Assembly: GCF_028416635.1 (NCBI RefSeq)
Contig: NZ_CP114013.1
Coordinates: forward strand, 5,022,001-5,086,000
Origin: Baekduia alba
GTDB taxonomy: Bacteria > Actinomycetota > Thermoleophilia > Solirubrobacterales > Solirubrobacteraceae
Length of the DNA: 64,000 bases
Direction of reading: 5' to 3'
Positions 29,922 to 38,830 of this stretch are shown piece after piece. The stretch's first letter is position 1. Each line of letters begins with the position of its first letter. The position numbers and the translations under genes were made by a program. The notes below the pieces were generated by a model. It made no database searches and was not told where the DNA came from. It was given only the letters and a program-made list of their open reading frames with translations.

Positions 29922-31048
29922 GGCGTCGCCTCCAGCGGCACCGCGAGCCGGACCTGCCAGCGCCCGTTCGGCCGCGGGCCGAACTCGACGACGCCGCCGA
30001 CGTGGATCGCCTCCAGCGCCGCCAGCCGCAGGCCCATCCCGGGCGCGCCCGGCGCGCGCTGGCCGGTCACGCCGTCGTTGAAGACCTCCAGGACGAAGAC
30101 CTCGTCCTCGCGCCGCACGCGCACCGCGATCTCCGAGGCGACCGCGTGCTTGCGCACGTTGCGGACGGCCTCGGTCAGCACCGACTGGGCCAGCGGCTCC
30201 AGCGCGGTCGGGACCTCCGGCACGGCGCCCTCGACGCGCAGCCCGAGGTCGGCGTGCTCGACGCTGAGGCGCTGCAGCTCGGCGGCCAGCGTCGTCCCGG
30301 TCTCGCGCGACGGGCGGCCCAACGGCCGCTGCAGCGCGGAGCGCAGCTCGCTCAGCGCGGTCTGGATCTCTTCACCGGCGCGCTCGCGGGCCTGGTCGTC
30401 GAGCGGGCGCGTGAGCACGAGCGAGACGCCGAACAGGCGCTGGATCACGCGGTCGTGGATGTCGCGCGCGAGGTCTATGCGGTCCTCGAGCTGGCGCGCG
30501 CGCTCCCCGTGGAAGGTCGCGATCCGGGCCATCGCCGCGAGCGCGAGCGTCTTGCCCAGCGTCCACAGCAGGTCCTTGCGCGCGTCGTCGAGCGGCGTGA
30601 CCTCCGGGTTGGGCTCGACGAGCATGACGCCCGGCCAGCGGTTGGCCGCCGCGATCGGGACGTAGACGAGCGGGCGGTCGCCGACGAGCTCGACGAACTC
30701 GGGCGCGACGAAGTGCTCCTCGCCCGGCAGGACCTCGATGACGCGGTCCTCGGCCAGCGCGGTCGCGGCCAGCGGAGCGACCTCGACGCTGATGTGCGTG
30801 TGGCTGAACGCGGCCGGGTCGATGCCGTGCGCGCCGGCGACGCGGACCCGGCGCGACGCGTCGTCGTAGCGGAAGATGATCGCCCGGCGCATGTCGGCCA
30901 GGCGGCAGACGGCCTCGGCCAGGTGCGAGTAGAAGTGCTCCTCGGCATCGGCGTCGGCCGGTCCCGAGAGGACCTCGACGAGCAGCTCCAACGCCGGGAT
31001 CGCCCCACGGGCCTGCGACCGCTTCGTGCCGGGTTCCACGGACGGCAT
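29918..31048 (-). CDS. GAF-domain sensor histidine kinase (HisKA_3 type)
   Basis: 376 residues, no membrane helix. An N-terminal GAF-like domain (about 25-170) is followed by the HisKA_3 dimerisation box with the phosphorylated His in ARDIHDRVIQRLFGV. The ATPase domain has the N-box EAVRNVRKHA and a degenerate G-box GAPGMGLRLAA. It is a cytoplasmic sensor of the DevS/LiaS-like class and is coupled to the adjacent response regulator. The signal is unknown. Confidence 0.9.
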   Translation of the reverse strand: MPSVEPGTKRSQARGAIPALELLVEVLSGPADADAEEHFYSHLAEAVCRLADMRRAIIFRYDDASRRVRVAGAHGIDPAAFSHTHISVEVAPLAATALAEDRVIEVLPGEEHFVAPEFVELVGDRPLVYVPIAAANRWPGVMLVEPNPEVTPLDDARKDLLWTLGKTLALAAMARIATFHGERARQLEDRIDLARDIHDRVIQRLFGVSLVLTRPLDDQARERAGEEIQTALSELRSALQRPLGRPSRETGTTLAAELQRLSVEHADLGLRVEGAVPEVPTALEPLAQSVLTEAVRNVRKHAVASEIAVRVRREDEVFVLEVFNDGVTGQRAPGAPGMGLRLAALEAIHVGGVVEFGPRPNGRWQVRLAVPLEATP

Positions 31049-31063
31049 CGTCGCGCAGCGCGG

Positions 31064-31094
31064 CCCATCGGGGGGCTCGCACCCCCCAAATGGG
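31064..31094 (-). terminator. Stem-loop after the cupin gene
   Basis: A six-base G/C stem with a six-base loop (31070-31087) nested in an outer CCCA/TGGG pair begins directly after the cupin stop codon on the minus strand and lies in front of the histidine kinase gene. There is no clear T-run. Confidence 0.5.
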
Positions 31095-31415
31095 TTACGC
31101 GTCGCTCGCCCCCGGATGGCCGTCGCCGGGCCACGGGGCGAGCACGATGAGCAGCCGCGCGTCGGTGACCGCGCGGACGGCGTGGCGCTCGTTGGGGTCG
31201 AAGACCGCGGCGAGGCCGGGGCCGCCGGTCGTGCCGGCCAGGTCGACCTCGCCGTCGATGACCACGACGTACGCGCGCTCGTGGACCTGGTGGTCCTGCA
31301 ACTCGTCCCCCGCCGGCAGCGCGATCAGGATCGACCGCGCCTCGCCCCGCGCCGAGTGCAGCACGACGGGGTTGGGCCGATCGACGGGCAACGTGCGCAG
31401 ATCCCAGTGCTCCAT
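31095..31415 (-). CDS. Small cupin-domain protein
   Basis: 106 residues from ATG 31415. The cupin strands are visible (SILIALPAGDELQDHQVHERAYVVV split over motif 1, and FDPNERHAVRAVTDARLLIVL as motif 2). The His/His/Glu metal set appears as HQVHER and ERHAV. A TAGGCT box stands 10 nt before the ATG, suggesting a very short leader. Function unknown; such proteins often bind small ligands or modify metabolites. Confidence 0.75.
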   Translation of the reverse strand: MEHWDLRTLPVDRPNPVVLHSARGEARSILIALPAGDELQDHQVHERAYVVVIDGEVDLAGTTGGPGLAAVFDPNERHAVRAVTDARLLIVLAPWPGDGHPGASDA

Positions 31416-31494
31416 AGTGGAAGCGAGCCTACGCCGATCGGCGCGCGCGCCCCGCCGCACATGCCGGCGGCGGGGCTGCGCGACAGCCGAGTCC

Positions 31495-32157
31495 CTAGGC
31501 CGCGGGGTCCGGGACGGTCCGGATGTAGGGGCGCGCGCCGCCCCAGCCGTCGGGGTACTTCTCGCGCGCGGCCTCGTCGGACACCGAGCCGGCGATGATC
31601 ACGTCGTCGCCCGGCTGCCACTGCGCCGGCGTCGCGACCGCGTGCTGGCTCGTGCGCTGGAGCGAGTCGATCACGCGCAGGACCTCGTCGAAGTTGCGGC
31701 CGGTCGTCATCGGGTAGATCAACACCAACTTGATCTTCTTGTCCGGGCCGACCACGAAGACGTTGCGCAGCGTGGCGTTCTGAGCCGGGGTGCGCTCGGT
31801 CGGGTCGCCCTCGACGTCGGCCGGCAGCATCTCGTACAGCTTGGCGACGCTGTGGTCGGAGTCGGAGATGATCGGGTAGTTGGGCGCGGTGCCGCCGATC
31901 GCCTGGATGTCCTCGGCCCACTTCTCGTGGTTGCCGACGGGGTCGGTCGACAGGCCGACGATCTTGGTGTTGCGGCTGTCGAAGTCCGGCTTGATCGACG
32001 CCATGTAGCCGAGCTCGGTCGAGCAGACCGGGGTGAAGTCGCGCGGGTGGGAGAAGAGCACGGCCCAGCCGTCGCCGATCCAGTCGTGGAACGCGATCCG
32101 CCCCTCGGTGGTGTCTGCCTCGAAGTCGGGAGCGGTGTCGCCGATGGTCAATGCCAT
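31495..32157 (-). CDS. 1-Cys peroxiredoxin (Prx6 type)
   Basis: 220 residues. AGGAGG stands six bases before ATG 32157. The peroxidatic Cys is in HPRDFTPVCSTELG, and the C-terminal extension typical of Prx6 is present (QWQPGDDVIIAGSVSDEAA, YPDGWGGARPYIR). It reduces hydrogen peroxide and organic peroxides. A perfect inverted repeat covers its promoter. Confidence 0.93.
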   Translation of the reverse strand: MALTIGDTAPDFEADTTEGRIAFHDWIGDGWAVLFSHPRDFTPVCSTELGYMASIKPDFDSRNTKIVGLSTDPVGNHEKWAEDIQAIGGTAPNYPIISDSDHSVAKLYEMLPADVEGDPTERTPAQNATLRNVFVVGPDKKIKLVLIYPMTTGRNFDEVLRVIDSLQRTSQHAVATPAQWQPGDDVIIAGSVSDEAAREKYPDGWGGARPYIRTVPDPAA

Positions 32158-32198
32158 TTCAAGCCTCCTGCTGGAATTCCGGTCGGGATTCGTTGGTA

Positions 32199-32216
32199 TA
32201 GCGATGGTACTCGCTA
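32199..32216 (-). promoter_or_regulatory. Inverted repeat operator at the peroxiredoxin promoter
   Basis: TAGCGA-N6-TCGCTA is a perfect six-base inverted repeat 42 nt upstream of the peroxiredoxin start, overlapping a TATACC-like -10 box on the minus strand. It is a likely binding site for a redox-responsive dimeric regulator that is not encoded here. Confidence 0.5.
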
Positions 32217-32296
32217 CACGCACCCGCTCCGGATTCCGTCGGCACCGACACCTCCAGGCGCGCGCCGGCCGCGCCGTAGGCTGCGTCGGAGCCGCG

Positions 32297-33274
32297 ATGC
32301 CCGACGACCCCTACATCTCGACCGGAAGCCTACCGCCCGCCGCCGACGTCCAGGCGCTGCTCGACGAGGCGCACGCGCGATTCGCCGGGATCGCCGACGG
32401 CGAGACGTCCGACGTCTACCCCGCCCTCGCCGTCGTGCCGCCCGACCTGTTCGGGATCGCCGTGGCCTCGACGGATCGGACGGTGCTCACCACCGGCGAC
32501 GCCCAGCACGCCTTCACGATCATGAGCGTCGCCAAGCCGTTCGTGTTCGCCCTGGTCTGCGACCGCCTCGGCGCCGACCTGCTGCGCGACCGCATCGGCG
32601 TCAACGGCACGGGCCTGCCCTTCAACTCGCTGGCCGCGGTGGAGCACAGCGCGGACGGCCGGACCAACCCCATGGTCAACGCCGGCGCGATCGCGACGAC
32701 GAGCCTCGTCCCGGGCGCGACGGTCGCCGAGCGCTGGGCGTTCGTGCGCGACGGGCTGTCGGCGTTCGCGGGCCGCGCGCTGGACCTCGACGAGGAGATC
32801 CTCGCCTCGGCCCGCGCGACCAACGCCCGCAACCAGGGCCTGGCGCGGCTGCTGCAGAGCTACGGCCGGCTGTACGCCGACCCGGCCGAGGCGGTCGACC
32901 TCTACACCGGCCAGAGCGCGCTGTCGGTCACCGCGCGCGACCTCGCGGTGATGGGCGCGACGCTGGCCGACGGCGGCGTCAACCCCGTCACCGGCCGGCG
33001 CGTGGTCGACGCCGCGACCTGCCACGCGACGCTCGCGGTCATGGTCACCGCCGGCCTGTACGAGACCTCCGGCGACTGGTTCTACGACGTCGGCCTGCCG
33101 GCCAAGAGCGGGATCGGCGGCGGCCTCGTCACGGTCTCGCCCGGCAAGGGCGGGATGGGCACGTTCGCGCCCCGCCTCGACGCGGCGGGCAACAGCGTCC
33201 GCGGCGCGCTCGTCGCCCGCCACCTCTCGGCGCGGCTCGGGACCGACCTGCTCCTGTCGGCCCCGGACCGCTGA
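32297..33274 (+). CDS. glsA: Glutaminase A
   Basis: 325 residues. The serine-dependent glutaminase motifs are present: catalytic Ser-x-x-Lys in IMSVAKPFVF, Asn and Glu sites in NPMVNAGAI, the Tyr region QSYGRLY and the glycine loop KSGIGGGL. It hydrolyses glutamine to glutamate and ammonia. The gene stands alone between the peroxiredoxin and an exo/endonuclease-fold gene. Confidence 0.94.
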   Translation: MPDDPYISTGSLPPAADVQALLDEAHARFAGIADGETSDVYPALAVVPPDLFGIAVASTDRTVLTTGDAQHAFTIMSVAKPFVFALVCDRLGADLLRDRIGVNGTGLPFNSLAAVEHSADGRTNPMVNAGAIATTSLVPGATVAERWAFVRDGLSAFAGRALDLDEEILASARATNARNQGLARLLQSYGRLYADPAEAVDLYTGQSALSVTARDLAVMGATLADGGVNPVTGRRVVDAATCHATLAVMVTAGLYETSGDWFYDVGLPAKSGIGGGLVTVSPGKGGMGTFAPRLDAAGNSVRGALVARHLSARLGTDLLLSAPDR

Positions 33275-33330
33275 GGCGCCGCAGAGCTTTTCCCATCGGA
33301 GCACCGCGGTGAGCTACGCTCAGCGTTCTC

Positions 33331-34290
33331 ATGCCCCCGTTCCCGAAGCCCCGCTTCGCGTACGCGTTCGCCGTCGACGACCAGCTCGCGGCGCTGCGGA
33401 AGTGGCGGGACGAGAAGTCGGGCCGGCAGATCCCGAAGCCGCGCGCCGGCAACCTGGTGCTCGCGACCTGGAACGTCGCCAACCTCGGCGTCCAGGAGCG
33501 CACCGACGACGCCTACCGGCTGATCGCCGAGATCGTCAGCTGGTTCGACCTCATCACCGTGCAGGAGGTCAACGCGAACCTGGACGGCGTCCTGGCGATC
33601 CGCAAGCACCTGCCCGCCGGCTACGCGCTGCTGTTCTCCGACGCGTCGGGCAACCGCGAGCGCCAGGCGTTCTTCTACGACACGGCGCGCGTCACCCAGC
33701 TCGAGGAGGTCGGCCGGCTCGCGATCCCGCCGGCCAAGCTCGACCAGATCAGGCTCCCGGGCACCACGACGGTCTTCGAGGGCTTCGACCGCGGCCCGTA
33801 CCTCGGGACGTTCCAGGCCGGGAAGTTCGAGCTGATGCTCGCGAGCGTCCACCTGTTCTTCGGCTCGACCAAGCCGGCCGACCTCGAGCGCCGCACGCTC
33901 GAGACCTTCGCGCTGGCGTGGTGGGCCAAGAAGTACCACTTGGACAAGACCACCTACGTGCCCGACCTCGTCCCGCTCGGGGACTTCAACCTGCCCAAGG
34001 CGGTCAAGGGCGACCGGATCTTCGACGCGCTGACCTCGCGCGGCCTGGTGGTGCCGCCGCACTCGTCGCAGATCGGCTCGTCGATCGCCAGCGACAACCA
34101 GTACGACCAGGTCGCGTTCTTCCCCGGCGAGTCCATGACGCGCTTCACCGGGCAGATGAGCGTCTTCGACTTCGACGGCGCGCTGTTCCAGGACCTGCTC
34201 GCGCAGCGCGGCCGCGACGACTTCCTCGCCTGGATGCGCTACTACCTCTCCGACCACCGCCCGCTGTGGGCGGAGTTCCGGACGACCTGA
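33331..34290 (+). CDS. Endonuclease/exonuclease/phosphatase-fold hydrolase
   Basis: 319 residues. The fold signature includes TWNVANLG (Asn ligand), ITVQEVNANL (metal Glu), LMLASVHLFFG, LVPLGDFNLPK (Asp-x-Asn) and YLSDHRPLWAEF (catalytic Asp-His). No signal peptide is seen. The family includes DNases, sphingomyelinases and phosphatases, so the substrate is open. Confidence 0.85.
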   Translation: MPPFPKPRFAYAFAVDDQLAALRKWRDEKSGRQIPKPRAGNLVLATWNVANLGVQERTDDAYRLIAEIVSWFDLITVQEVNANLDGVLAIRKHLPAGYALLFSDASGNRERQAFFYDTARVTQLEEVGRLAIPPAKLDQIRLPGTTTVFEGFDRGPYLGTFQAGKFELMLASVHLFFGSTKPADLERRTLETFALAWWAKKYHLDKTTYVPDLVPLGDFNLPKAVKGDRIFDALTSRGLVVPPHSSQIGSSIASDNQYDQVAFFPGESMTRFTGQMSVFDFDGALFQDLLAQRGRDDFLAWMRYYLSDHRPLWAEFRTT

Positions 34291-34293
34291 GCG

Positions 34294-34863
34294 TCAGCCC
34301 TGCGGCGAGGCGAACCCGGGCGGGACGCCGTCGCCGTCGCCGGGGCCGCCGTGGTCGTCGTGCTCCGGGACGTCGGGCACGGTCGACGTCCCGCGGCTGC
34401 CGTCCGCGGCCTTGAAGCCGGCCTTGTCGAGCGCCGACTGCAGCGACGCCTCGTAGCTGGCGCTGGTGATCGTGGCGCCGCTGACGGTGTCGATCGCGGC
34501 ACTCTGCTTCTGCAGCGCGCTCTGCTGCAGGAGCGGCTCGGCGCCACCGCTGATCTGGACCGACTTGGGGTCGTTGCCCTGGAGCTGGAGCGCCTCGATC
34601 CTGGTGATCTTGCCGCCGGCGATCGTGATGCGGACCTGCGCGTTGCCGTAGCGCGTGGCGATCGCGGTGCCGGTGACGACCTTGGTGCCGGAGGTGGTCG
34701 TCGTCTCGGGCGTGGTCGTCTTGGGCGTGCTCGACGAGGGCGACGGCGTGCTCGCCGGCGACGCCGCGGCCGCCGTGGGCAGGGCCGGCTCGTGCGGCTT
34801 GAAGTTGAGCACGGCGACCATGCCGGCGACGGTGGCGGTGACGACGATGGGAGCGCGGCGCAA
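34294..34863 (-). CDS. FMN-binding domain protein, membrane anchored
   Basis: 189 residues from TTG 34863 with AAGGA seven bases upstream. An N-terminal hydrophobic anchor (RRAPIVVTATVAGMVAVLNF) is followed by a Ser/Thr/Pro linker and an FMN_bind domain with the flavinylation motif DTVSGATITS, whose Thr is the expected site for covalent FMN attachment by ApbE. The C-terminal tail is Gly/Asp-rich. It lies 14 nt after the ferric-reductase-like gene, and apbE is divergent next to that, so the three form one electron-transfer set outside the membrane. Confidence 0.85.
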   Translation of the reverse strand: MRRAPIVVTATVAGMVAVLNFKPHEPALPTAAAASPASTPSPSSSTPKTTTPETTTTSGTKVVTGTAIATRYGNAQVRITIAGGKITRIEALQLQGNDPKSVQISGGAEPLLQQSALQKQSAAIDTVSGATITSASYEASLQSALDKAGFKAADGSRGTSTVPDVPEHDDHGGPGDGDGVPPGFASPQG

Positions 34864-34877
34864 GATGGTGTCCTTGT

Positions 34878-36329
34878 TCAGAGCGAGAACGACTCGTGGT
34901 GGATGCGGCCGGACGGCACGCCGGCGGCGCGGGCGGCGTCGCCGACCAGCTCGGCGAAGCCCGCCGGCCCGCAGAGGTAGACGTCGCGCCGCGCGATGTC
35001 GGGGACGAGGCGGCGCAGGGCCGGCGCGTCGAGGGTGACCTCCGCGCGCGACCCGATCAGCTCGTGCACCCGCCCGCCGCGCCGGCGGACGTGCTTGGCG
35101 ACCTCGTCGCGCAGCACGAGGTCCTCCGCGCGCGAGCCGCGCAGCACGACCTCGACGTCGACGCCGGCCGGCAGCTCCTGCAGCAGCGCGCGGATCGGTG
35201 TGATGCCGACGCCGGCGCCGATCAGCAGCAGGCGGTCGCCGCGCCGCGCGTCGGCGGTGAACGCGCCGTAGGGGCCTTCGATCGCCACGCGCGTCCCGGC
35301 GGGCACGCGCGCCAGCGCGGCGCTGTGGTCGCCGAGGTCCTTGACGGTGATCCGCAGGTGCCGGCCGGCGGGCGCCGCCGACAGGGAGTAGGGATGCGCC
35401 TGCCACCACAGCCCGGGACGCAGGAAGCGCCACTGCAGGAACTGCCCGCCGGCGATCGGCAGCCGGTCCAGGCGCCGGCCGGCCAGCAGGACCGAGAACG
35501 TGCCGGGCCCTTCCGGCTGGACGCCGACCACCCGCACCTGATGGCGCAGCGAGCGCCACAACGGCAGCACGACGCGGCAGGCGACGACGAGCACGAGCGT
35601 CCCGATCCACAGCGCCGTCCACCAGTGCCGCGCCCAGGGGTGGCCGACGAACGACGCGCCGGTGTCGACCTGGTGCGAGAAGGCCAGGAACAACGCCAGG
35701 TAGGTGTACAAGTGCACCGACCACCAGGTCTCGTAGGCGAGCCGGCGGCGGGCGAGGCGGTAGGACGTGATGCCGGCCGCCATCAGCAGCACGAACGCGA
35801 CGGTCGAGGCGACGATGCCCGGGTAGGTCCACAGCAGCTGGCCCAGCTGGTGCAGCAGCCCGTCGTGGGCGGCCTGCGCGTAGCCGATCGTGATCAGCGC
35901 GCCGTGCGCGCAGAGCAGGTAGAGCGGCCACGGGCCGAGCTTGCGGTGCCAGCCGACGAGGCGGTCCTGACCGGTCGCGCGCTCCAGCGGCGGCAGCCGT
36001 GCGACGAGCACCACGACGACCACCATCGCGTACGCGGCGGCCAGGCCGGCCACGCGGCCGCCGGCCGTCGCCAGGCCGCCGTCGGCGCGCAGCGAGCCGG
36101 CCGACTCGGCGTTGACGCCGAGCGCCAGCGTGGCGCCGAAGCCGAGACCGGCGAGCGCGGTGAGGGCGTCGACGACGCGGGGCCGCTGGCGGGCGGGCAG
36201 CCGGCGCGGGCGGCGCACGGCGCGGCGGACGTGCTCGACGACCGGCGGCCGGGGCGGCGGCGGTGCGTCGGCCGCAGCCGGCGCGGGCTCCGGCTCGCGG
36301 TAGTCGATCCAGAGGCTGGCGTCACGCAT
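34878..36329 (-). CDS. Ferric-reductase-like transmembrane NAD(P)H/flavin oxidoreductase
   Basis: 483 residues. A Pro/Ala-rich cytoplasmic tail (1-55) precedes about six membrane helices with paired His residues for heme (WHRKLG, CAHGAL, WSVHLYTYLALFLAFSHQ). The C-terminal half is a ferredoxin-NADP reductase module: HPYSLSAAP for flavin, GPYGAF, then GAGVGITPIRALL and LCGPAGF for the nucleotide. It would move electrons from NAD(P)H across the membrane through heme. The FMN-binding protein downstream is a likely acceptor or partner. Confidence 0.87.
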   Translation of the reverse strand: MRDASLWIDYREPEPAPAAADAPPPPRPPVVEHVRRAVRRPRRLPARQRPRVVDALTALAGLGFGATLALGVNAESAGSLRADGGLATAGGRVAGLAAAYAMVVVVVLVARLPPLERATGQDRLVGWHRKLGPWPLYLLCAHGALITIGYAQAAHDGLLHQLGQLLWTYPGIVASTVAFVLLMAAGITSYRLARRRLAYETWWSVHLYTYLALFLAFSHQVDTGASFVGHPWARHWWTALWIGTLVLVVACRVVLPLWRSLRHQVRVVGVQPEGPGTFSVLLAGRRLDRLPIAGGQFLQWRFLRPGLWWQAHPYSLSAAPAGRHLRITVKDLGDHSAALARVPAGTRVAIEGPYGAFTADARRGDRLLLIGAGVGITPIRALLQELPAGVDVEVVLRGSRAEDLVLRDEVAKHVRRRGGRVHELIGSRAEVTLDAPALRRLVPDIARRDVYLCGPAGFAELVGDAARAAGVPSGRIHHESFSL

Positions 36330-36434
36330 CCCGTGGTCACTCTCGACCGGTTGGCCGAGAATCGTCCGAGACGACCCTGAGCGGAGCCTGAGCGTGCGCG
36401 CCGCCGCGCGCCGTCTCGGGGATGATCGGACGCG

Positions 36435-37184
36435 ATGCCCCCACGCCACGTCCACGTCGAGCAGGTCATGGGCACGGCCGTCTCGCTCGACGTCCGCGGC
36501 GCCGACGTGCCCGTCGCGCGGGCGGCGGCCGCCCAGCTCGCGGCCTGGCTGCACGACGTCGACCGCCGCTTCAGCACCTACCGCGACGACAGCGAGATCC
36601 GCCGCATCGACCGCGGCGAGCTGGCGCTCGGGGAGGCCAGCGAGGACGTGCGCTGGGTGCTGGACCGCTGCGATCGACTGCGGCGCGAGACCGGCGGCGC
36701 CTTCGACGACCGCGCCGGAGGCCGGCTCGACCCGTCCGCGCTCGTCAAGGGCTGGGCCGTCGAGCGCGGCGGCGACCTCCTGGTCGCGGCGGGCCTGACC
36801 GACTTCATGATCAACGCCGGCGGCGACGTGATCGTGCGCGGCGGCGCGCTGCCCGAGCAGGTCTGGCGCGTCGGCATCCAGCACCCGCGCGACCGGACGA
36901 CGATCGCGGCCGCCGTGAGCGTCACCGACCAGGCCGTCGCCACGTCCGGCACCTACGAGCGCGGAGCGCACCTGATCGATCCGCGCACCGGCGAGCCGCC
37001 GTCCGGCGTCCTGTCGGTGACGGTCATCGGCCCGGACCTCGGGCTCGCCGACGCGTACTCGACCGCGGCGTTCGTCCTCGGTCCCGACGGGCCCGCGTGG
37101 ACGCTGCGCCTGGAGGGCTACGAGGCGATGACGATCCTCGCCGACGACCGGGTCCTGCGCACGCCCGGCTTCCCGCAGGGCTGA
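36435..37184 (+). CDS. apbE: FAD:protein FMN transferase
   Basis: 249 residues. Family motifs are present: MGTAVSLDVRG at the N-terminus, FSTYRDDSEI, DPSALVKGWAV, INAGGDVIVRG, TSGTYER and LADAYSTAAFV. It attaches FMN to Thr/Ser in SGAT motifs such as that of the adjacent FMN-binding protein. It has no signal peptide or lipobox, although the target is expected outside the membrane. It is divergent from the ferric reductase gene with a 105-nt spacer. Confidence 0.92.
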   Translation: MPPRHVHVEQVMGTAVSLDVRGADVPVARAAAAQLAAWLHDVDRRFSTYRDDSEIRRIDRGELALGEASEDVRWVLDRCDRLRRETGGAFDDRAGGRLDPSALVKGWAVERGGDLLVAAGLTDFMINAGGDVIVRGGALPEQVWRVGIQHPRDRTTIAAAVSVTDQAVATSGTYERGAHLIDPRTGEPPSGVLSVTVIGPDLGLADAYSTAAFVLGPDGPAWTLRLEGYEAMTILADDRVLRTPGFPQG

Positions 37185-37194
37185 CGCAAGGACC

Positions 37195-37233
37195 GAGGCG
37201 CCGCCGGGAGCTGTCCATCCCCTGCGGCGCCTC
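37195..37233 (+). terminator. Stem-loop downstream of apbE
   Basis: A perfect 10-bp stem (GAGGCGCCGC and its complement) with a 19-nt loop begins 11 nt after the apbE stop. No T-run follows. The rest of the 390-nt gap up to 37574 is GC-rich with short inverted repeats and no gene that I can support. Confidence 0.5.
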
Positions 37234-37574
37234 GCGCGTCCTCACGTGCTCGGTCGCGAGGCGCTGGGTCAGGGCGACCGCGCGACCCACCTCCTCCGGT
37301 CGCCCGGTCCGGAGGAGAGCCGGAAGACGAGGCGACGACGTGGTGGAGGCGTCCTCACAAGGTAGGCGTGCAACGCCCCGAAGCGGTCGACACACGGTCG
37401 GAGATCGGACGCGGGTTTTCGCCTGCCGGTCGAGGACGTGCCGAACCGCACTTGGTCAGTCGGCCGCGGCGACCTTCGCGCCGGAGCCCGTCCCCCGTAG
37501 GTGTGCTCGGCGCCGTCGCGGTCGTCGTGGGGCGCGGGTCGTGACGCGCTGATCCGCCCGCCTCCGCGCGACGC

Positions 37575-37910
37575 ATGACCACCATGAACGCACGCGCGAA
37601 GCTCGCCACCCTCGGCACCCTGGTCGTCTGCGGCAGCGCGGTGGCGCTGCCCTCCGCCCTGGCCGCCGGCCAGACGACGGTCACGCTGAAGGACATCTCC
37701 TTCAAGAAGTCCACCGTGACGATCGCCAAGGGCGCGTCGGTGACCTGGATCTGGAAGGACGGCCCGTCGCCGCACAACGTCACGTTCGCCCGCCGGCACA
37801 GCGCGACGAAGAAGACCGGGACCTACACCTTGGCGTTCGCCAGGGCCGGGACGTTCACCTACCACTGCACGATCCACCCGGGGATGGACGGCAAGGTCGT
37901 CGTCCGCTGA
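37575..37910 (+). CDS. Secreted cupredoxin (plastocyanin/azurin-like)
   Basis: 111 residues with a signal peptide (ARAKLATLGTLVVCGSAVAL, cleavage after SALAA). All four type-1 copper ligands are visible: His in SPHNVTF and Cys, His and Met in YHCTIHPGMDG. A small blue-copper electron carrier outside the cell. Its position after the flavin electron-transfer genes suggests a possible partner. Confidence 0.9.
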   Translation: MTTMNARAKLATLGTLVVCGSAVALPSALAAGQTTVTLKDISFKKSTVTIAKGASVTWIWKDGPSPHNVTFARRHSATKKTGTYTLAFARAGTFTYHCTIHPGMDGKVVVR

Positions 37911-37981
37911 GCTGAACGGCGATCTGCAGACGTCGAGCCGCCCGGAGGCGGCTCGACGTCCTGCACCGGATGCGGGTCGGG

Positions 37982-38746
37982 CTAGGGCTGGAGGTCGCCC
38001 TTGACGATGTTCAGGCCGGAGACCGTCTTGATCGTCTTGTTGAAGGAGAACGCCGGGTTGAAGGCGTTCGGGATCGGGTCGGCCGAGGTGTCGATGCCCT
38101 TGAACTTGACCAGCGCGGCCGTGTAGGCGGCGTGGTTGGCCTCGACCGAGTGGATCGAGAGGGCGGCCTTCACGATGGCCAGGTTGTTGATGTAGGGGCC
38201 GGCGCCGGCGTAGGCGGCGGTGCCGACCGGCTCGATCGAGGCGGCCGTCTTGATGAACGTGTTCTGGTCGGCGAGCAGCTTGCCGACCGTGTCGAGGTTG
38301 ACGGTCGGCGGCTTGACGGCGGCCGAGCCCAGCACCTTCTTGAGCGCCGCGACGTGGGCGGCCTCGTGGGCGGCCAGCGTCTTGGCGGCGGCGGCGATGT
38401 CGGCGTCGGCATAGCCGGCCTTGTCGGCGGCGGCGTAGAACGCGGCCTCCAGGTACTCCAACGTCAACGCGTAGTTGCCGATCTTGACGTCGTTGGCATT
38501 GGCCTTGCCGCGCCGGATCGACCGCGAGCCCGACGTGGAGTAGGCGCCCCTCTGGCCGGCCGTCGCCGACGCGAACGCGTCCAGCGGCGACAGCAGGGCG
38601 CTGACGCCGAACACCGCCGCGCCGCCGATCCCGGCCTGCCGCAGCAGGTTGCGCCGCGTGCCGCTGGGATCCCACGCGCCGGCGTCGTCCGCCGACTGGC
38701 GCACATCGCCGGACGGGTCGAGGTCCTCGATTCGGAAATTGGTCAT
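37982..38746 (-). CDS. Ferritin-like domain protein with Tat-type signal
   Basis: 254 residues. A twin-arginine-like stretch (GTRRNLLRQAGIGGAAVFG) after a 29-residue charged head indicates export by Tat. The mature part is a ferritin-like four-helix bundle: NYALTLEYLEAAFYAAADK gives the first Glu, AAHEAAHVAALK the Glu-x-x-His pair, then a second pair of helices (SIHSVEANHAAY). Such proteins are common in soil actinobacteria; metal content and role are not established. Confidence 0.82.
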   Translation of the reverse strand: MTNFRIEDLDPSGDVRQSADDAGAWDPSGTRRNLLRQAGIGGAAVFGVSALLSPLDAFASATAGQRGAYSTSGSRSIRRGKANANDVKIGNYALTLEYLEAAFYAAADKAGYADADIAAAAKTLAAHEAAHVAALKKVLGSAAVKPPTVNLDTVGKLLADQNTFIKTAASIEPVGTAAYAGAGPYINNLAIVKAALSIHSVEANHAAYTAALVKFKGIDTSADPIPNAFNPAFSFNKTIKTVSGLNIVKGDLQP

Positions 38747-38830
38747 AGGTCCGGCTGCGCATCGAGCGGCGCAGCGGATCACGCCGGGGCGCGAGCTTGG
38801 CGCGTCGGCACGCCCGGTCCGCCGGAAGAC

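Noticed and set aside
27282..30665. A 1127-codon open frame on the plus strand across the fab operon and two-component genes
   Set aside because: It is antisense to five well-supported genes, has the Arg/Gly/Ala/Asp/Val bias of a GC-rich shadow frame and contains no domain.
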